Assembly (NCBI GenBank): GCA_902510025.1
Contig: CABWZX010000005.1
Span: forward strand, 1 to 38,900
Origin: an uncultured Pelagibacteraceae bacterium
GTDB lineage: Bacteria > Pseudomonadota > Alphaproteobacteria > Pelagibacterales > AG-422-B15
Length of the DNA stretch: 38,900 nucleotides
Reading direction: 5' to 3'
This document shows, piece by piece, positions 37,699 through 38,900 of this stretch. The stretch's first letter is position 1. Every line of letters starts with the position of its first letter. Below the pieces are notes generated by a model. The model had not been told where the DNA came from. It did not search any database and saw only the letters and a program-made list of their open reading frames with translations. The position numbers and the translations under genes are program-made.

Positions 37699-38900
37699 CT
37701 ATTTAAGCCATATCTTTCTAGCCTCCATAATTAGATCGTCCCCTTCATCCCTTGTTAAATTGAATTCTTCAAGAACACCTTTTATCTTTGAATTTTTATC
37801 ATGTTTATTTTCATAATAACCAATTAAGTCGTCAGTTGCTAAACCTGCAAAATCTTCCAAATTCTTGATATTATTTTCTGCTAAAACGATTATCATTGGC
37901 TTTGTAAGTAAATTAAATGCTAATAAATCATCGTTTACATTTAATGCTTTGATTTTGGTATCATCTTTTATCTCTTTTTCTTTAATATATTTTTTTGATC
38001 TATCTATTAGTTCATCTACAATTTCTTCATCAAAACCTTCAATGGAGAGTAATTCATTCCGATCAGATTCTAATATTTCTTCTACAGAACCAAATCCTTC
38101 ACTTACAAGGAGTTGAGCAAGAGTCTCGTCAACATCTAGTGAATCTAAAAATAAATTTGATTTAGATATAAAGTCCTCTTGTCTTTTTAAAGATTCTTCA
38201 TCTTCAGTTAATATATCAATTTCCCAACCAGTAAGCTCGGTCGCAAGTTTTACATTCTGGCCTCTTCTTCCTATTGCTAAACTAAGATGTTCTTCGGCTA
38301 CAACTACTTCAATCTTATTTTGGTCTTCATCTAATACAACTTTTAAAACTTCGGCTGGAGAAAGAGAGGCTATTGCTAAATTAGCTACACTTTCAGACCA
38401 ATTAATAATATCTATTTTTTCACCTTGCAATTCATTGACAACGGCTTGAACTCTACTTCCTCTCATCCCAACACATGCTCCCACAGGATCTATAGAATTA
38501 TCTTCGGTAAAGACAGCTATTTTAGCTCGACTTCCGGGATCTCGAGCAACGCTCTTTATAGAGATAATATTATCATAAATTTCTGGAACTTCTTGTTTAA
38601 ATAACATTGCCATAAATTGACGGTGAGATCTTGAAAGAAATATTTGTGGACCTTTTAATTCTGAACGAACATCATATATATATGCCTTAACTCTATCCCC
38701 GTTTCTAAGATTTTCTCTAGGAATCGTTTGATCTTTTCTTATCACTCCTTCAGCCTTACCTAGATCAAGTACTATATTTCCGAACTCTGCTCTTTTAACA
38801 ATTCCATTAACTATTTCTCCAACTCTATCTTTATATTCGTTATATTGCCTTTCTCTTTCAGCCTCTCTAACTTTCGATGTTATAACTTGTTTGGCAGATT
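37699..38900 (-). CDS. nusA: NusA residues ~112 to C-terminus (N-terminal part beyond window edge)
   Basis: Frame is open to base 38900: SAKQVITSKVREAERERQYNEYKDRVGEIVNGIVKRAEFGNIVLDLGKAEGVIRKDQTIPREN...; KH domains SAARDPGSRAKIAV-like, VGACVGMRGSRVQAVVNELQGEKIDII. Confidence 0.95.
   Translation of the reverse strand, partial: SAKQVITSKVREAERERQYNEYKDRVGEIVNGIVKRAEFGNIVLDLGKAEGVIRKDQTIPRENLRNGDRVKAYIYDVRSELKGPQIFLSRSHRQFMAMLFKQEVPEIYDNIISIKSVARDPGSRAKIAVFTEDNSIDPVGACVGMRGSRVQAVVNELQGEKIDIINWSESVANLAIASLSPAEVLKVVLDEDQNKIEVVVAEEHLSLAIGRRGQNVKLATELTGWEIDILTEDEESLKRQEDFISKSNLFLDSLDVDETLAQLLVSEGFGSVEEILESDRNELLSIEGFDEEIVDELIDRSKKYIKEKEIKDDTKIKALNVNDDLLAFNLLTKPMIIVLAENNIKNLEDFAGLATDDLIGYYENKHDKNSKIKGVLEEFNLTRDEGDDLIMEARKIWLK

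Noticed and set aside
1-38900. Search for CRISPR arrays, tRNAs/rRNAs, transposases, integrases, toxin-antitoxin or defence islands
   Set aside because: None seen by reading the ORF track and intergenic sequence; nearly all sequence is explained by conserved housekeeping genes.

Overview
AT-rich, gene-dense bacterial chromosome segment. Protein families and gene order suggest a streamlined marine alphaproteobacterium (SAR11/HIMB59-like); this placement is inference. Left to right it carries: the end of the his operon (hisH partial, hisA, hisF, a DUF1330 gene, hisE, HIT family); a PaaI-like thioesterase, MDR oxidoreductase, FkbM methyltransferase, PfkB kinase and SDR; nth, dapB and the grpE-dnaK-dnaJ chaperone operon; rdgB, an LppC-like lipoprotein, rsmI, a BON-domain lipoprotein and gshB; an alpha/beta hydrolase and maeB; murJ, trpS, uspA-like, NifU/Nfu-like, a glucosaminidase and a polysaccharide deacetylase; and the block tsaB-fur-plsC-miaB-phoH-ybeY-corC-lnt-metK-trmB-nusA. 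There are no tRNAs, rRNAs, CRISPR arrays, transposases or phage genes, and I see no convincing new multi-gene defence or metabolic system. The most unusual feature is an inverted junction at about 35,744-35,752. There the + strand nusA stops after about 67 codons and fuses directly to the interior of infB on the - strand, followed by infB and then nusA running backwards to the window end. This is either a fold-back (amplification/assembly) chimera or a real ~3.2 kb inversion that breaks two essential genes. Other points worth checking: infB is split into two overlapping ORFs at an A6 run with a strong internal Shine-Dalgarno; nusA has a promoter and terminator-like hairpin leader where rimP would be expected; the maeB/murJ divergent region has a 13-bp perfect inverted repeat plus an 8-bp direct repeat; and RpoH-like promoters precede dnaK and grpE.
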